Of a stretch of DNA of 58,934 nt, positions 58,530 through 58,934 are shown one piece after another. How positions within the stretch are numbered: the first letter of the stretch is position 1; every line of letters starts with the position of its first letter. Location of the stretch: assembly GCF_025655475.1 (NCBI RefSeq), contig NZ_JAHTIK010000001.1, forward strand, positions 1,931,624-1,990,557, written 5' to 3'. The position numbers and the translations under genes were made by a program. Below the pieces are notes generated by a model. That model was not told where the DNA came from. It made no database searches and worked only from the letters and a program-made list of their open reading frames with translations. This stretch comes from Kitasatospora sp. DSM 101779 (GTDB lineage Bacteria > Actinomycetota > Actinomycetes > Streptomycetales > Streptomycetaceae).

Positions 58530-58934
58530 TTCTCGGTTCCTTCCGCTGGGGCGGGTGGTGCGGGTGGTACGGGGTTTCCTTGGCGTACGGGGTACAGCTG
58601 GGGCCGCGGGCGCGCGGCCGGCAGAGCAGGTGGGACGGGTGCAGAGGGTAGCGCCACCCGGGGCGGTACGGGACCCCCGACCCGCGGCTTGGCGGACAGC
58701 GGTGGTTCGGGGGTGTCGGGCAGGTCCGGCACCACGGTCAGCGAAGCTGGCTGCAGGCGGTCGCCGCGGCCGCGGGCGAAGCCGCGCTGGAAGGAGGCGA
58801 AGGCGGCCCGGGCCTCCTCCGGCGAGCGCTCGCGCACGGGGTCGGCGGCGGGCGGCTCGCCCTCCTGCCGCAGCTGGGGCGCCAGGCTGGCCTGCCGGAC
58901 GCGCTTGGGCAGCAGGCCGCCGGCGACCGGCGCG
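58526..58934 (-). CDS. cvnA: Conservon sensor histidine kinase CvnA, C-terminal part
   Basis: The frame is open to the right edge. It begins with APVAGGLLPKRVRQASLAPQ, the conserved element found after the ATPase domain in conservon kinases, then EEARAAFASFQRGFARGRG, and a Pro-rich tail of about 75 residues. Kinase and sensor domains lie outside the window. The stop overlaps the cvnB start (ATGA). Confidence 0.88.
   Translation of the reverse strand, partial: APVAGGLLPKRVRQASLAPQLRQEGEPPAADPVRERSPEEARAAFASFQRGFARGRGDRLQPASLTVVPDLPDTPEPPLSAKPRVGGPVPPRVALPSAPVPPALPAARPRPQLYPVRQGNPVPPAPPAPAEGTEK

Overview
The window is about 59 kb of very GC-rich actinobacterial chromosome. Strong third-position G/C coding, GTG/TTG starts, ATGA overlaps, a conservon (cvn), a SARP/AfsR-type regulator, an MMPL exporter and an XdhC-linked purine catabolic island all point to Streptomycetaceae (Streptomyces or Kitasatospora; the sequence alone does not decide between them). 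No rRNA, tRNA, CRISPR array, intact insertion sequence or phage gene was seen.

Layout. 0-6.5 kb is a decaying zone: a C-terminal scrap of a DUF2397 protein, a sterol desaturase with its middle deleted, and a frameshifted 3' half of a CocE/NonD-type hydrolase running into two tandem streptomycete palindromic repeats. Intact genes in between are a YhhN-like membrane protein, a secreted wall-anchor-like protein, exonuclease III and gamma-glutamyltransferase. 6.5-9 kb holds a ROK glucokinase and a membrane-anchored esterase. 9-18.3 kb holds a PucR regulator divergent from a three-subunit xanthine dehydrogenase operon, followed by an AzgA-type purine permease and XdhC. A VapBC toxin-antitoxin pair follows, then a four-gene operon (19.0-23.7 kb) that reads as a di-iron carboxylate protein, its flavin/[2Fe-2S] reductase, an M24 peptidase-fold protein and an epoxide-hydrolase/SDR fusion.

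24.5-40.9 kb is the ureide and glyoxylate island: catalase, allantoicase, allantoinase, glycerate kinase, tartronate semialdehyde reductase, hydroxypyruvate isomerase, OHCU decarboxylase, 5-hydroxyisourate hydrolase, uricase, an 8-oxoguanine/guanine deaminase-like enzyme, an orphan allophanate-hydrolase-C-like domain protein, malate synthase and an AllR-like IclR regulator. Together with xanthine dehydrogenase this gives guanine or xanthine to urate, allantoin, ureidoglycolate, glyoxylate, and then either malate or glycerate-2-phosphate. Catalase can remove the H2O2 made by uricase. Glyoxylate carboligase and a recognisable ureidoglycolate lyase are absent from the window. Two promoters in this island carry pairs of 15-nt TTC-N9-GAA palindromes spaced 21 bp, which look like the operators of the IclR regulator.

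41-59 kb is mixed: an ABM-domain protein, a secreted GH16 glucanase, a MoaF-like small protein, a second membrane esterase, a tandem universal stress protein, a TetR/DUF4865/phosphotriesterase-like operon, an MMPL exporter next to a 1143-residue SARP-ATPase-TPR regulator, a truncated globin, an aldo/keto reductase, a receiver-less winged-helix regulator, a possible Cys-rich leader peptide, and a cvnA-D conservon running off the right end. A canonical SARP direct-repeat promoter precedes the SARP gene, and a 23-bp near copy of the element lies at its 3' end, just upstream of the exporter.
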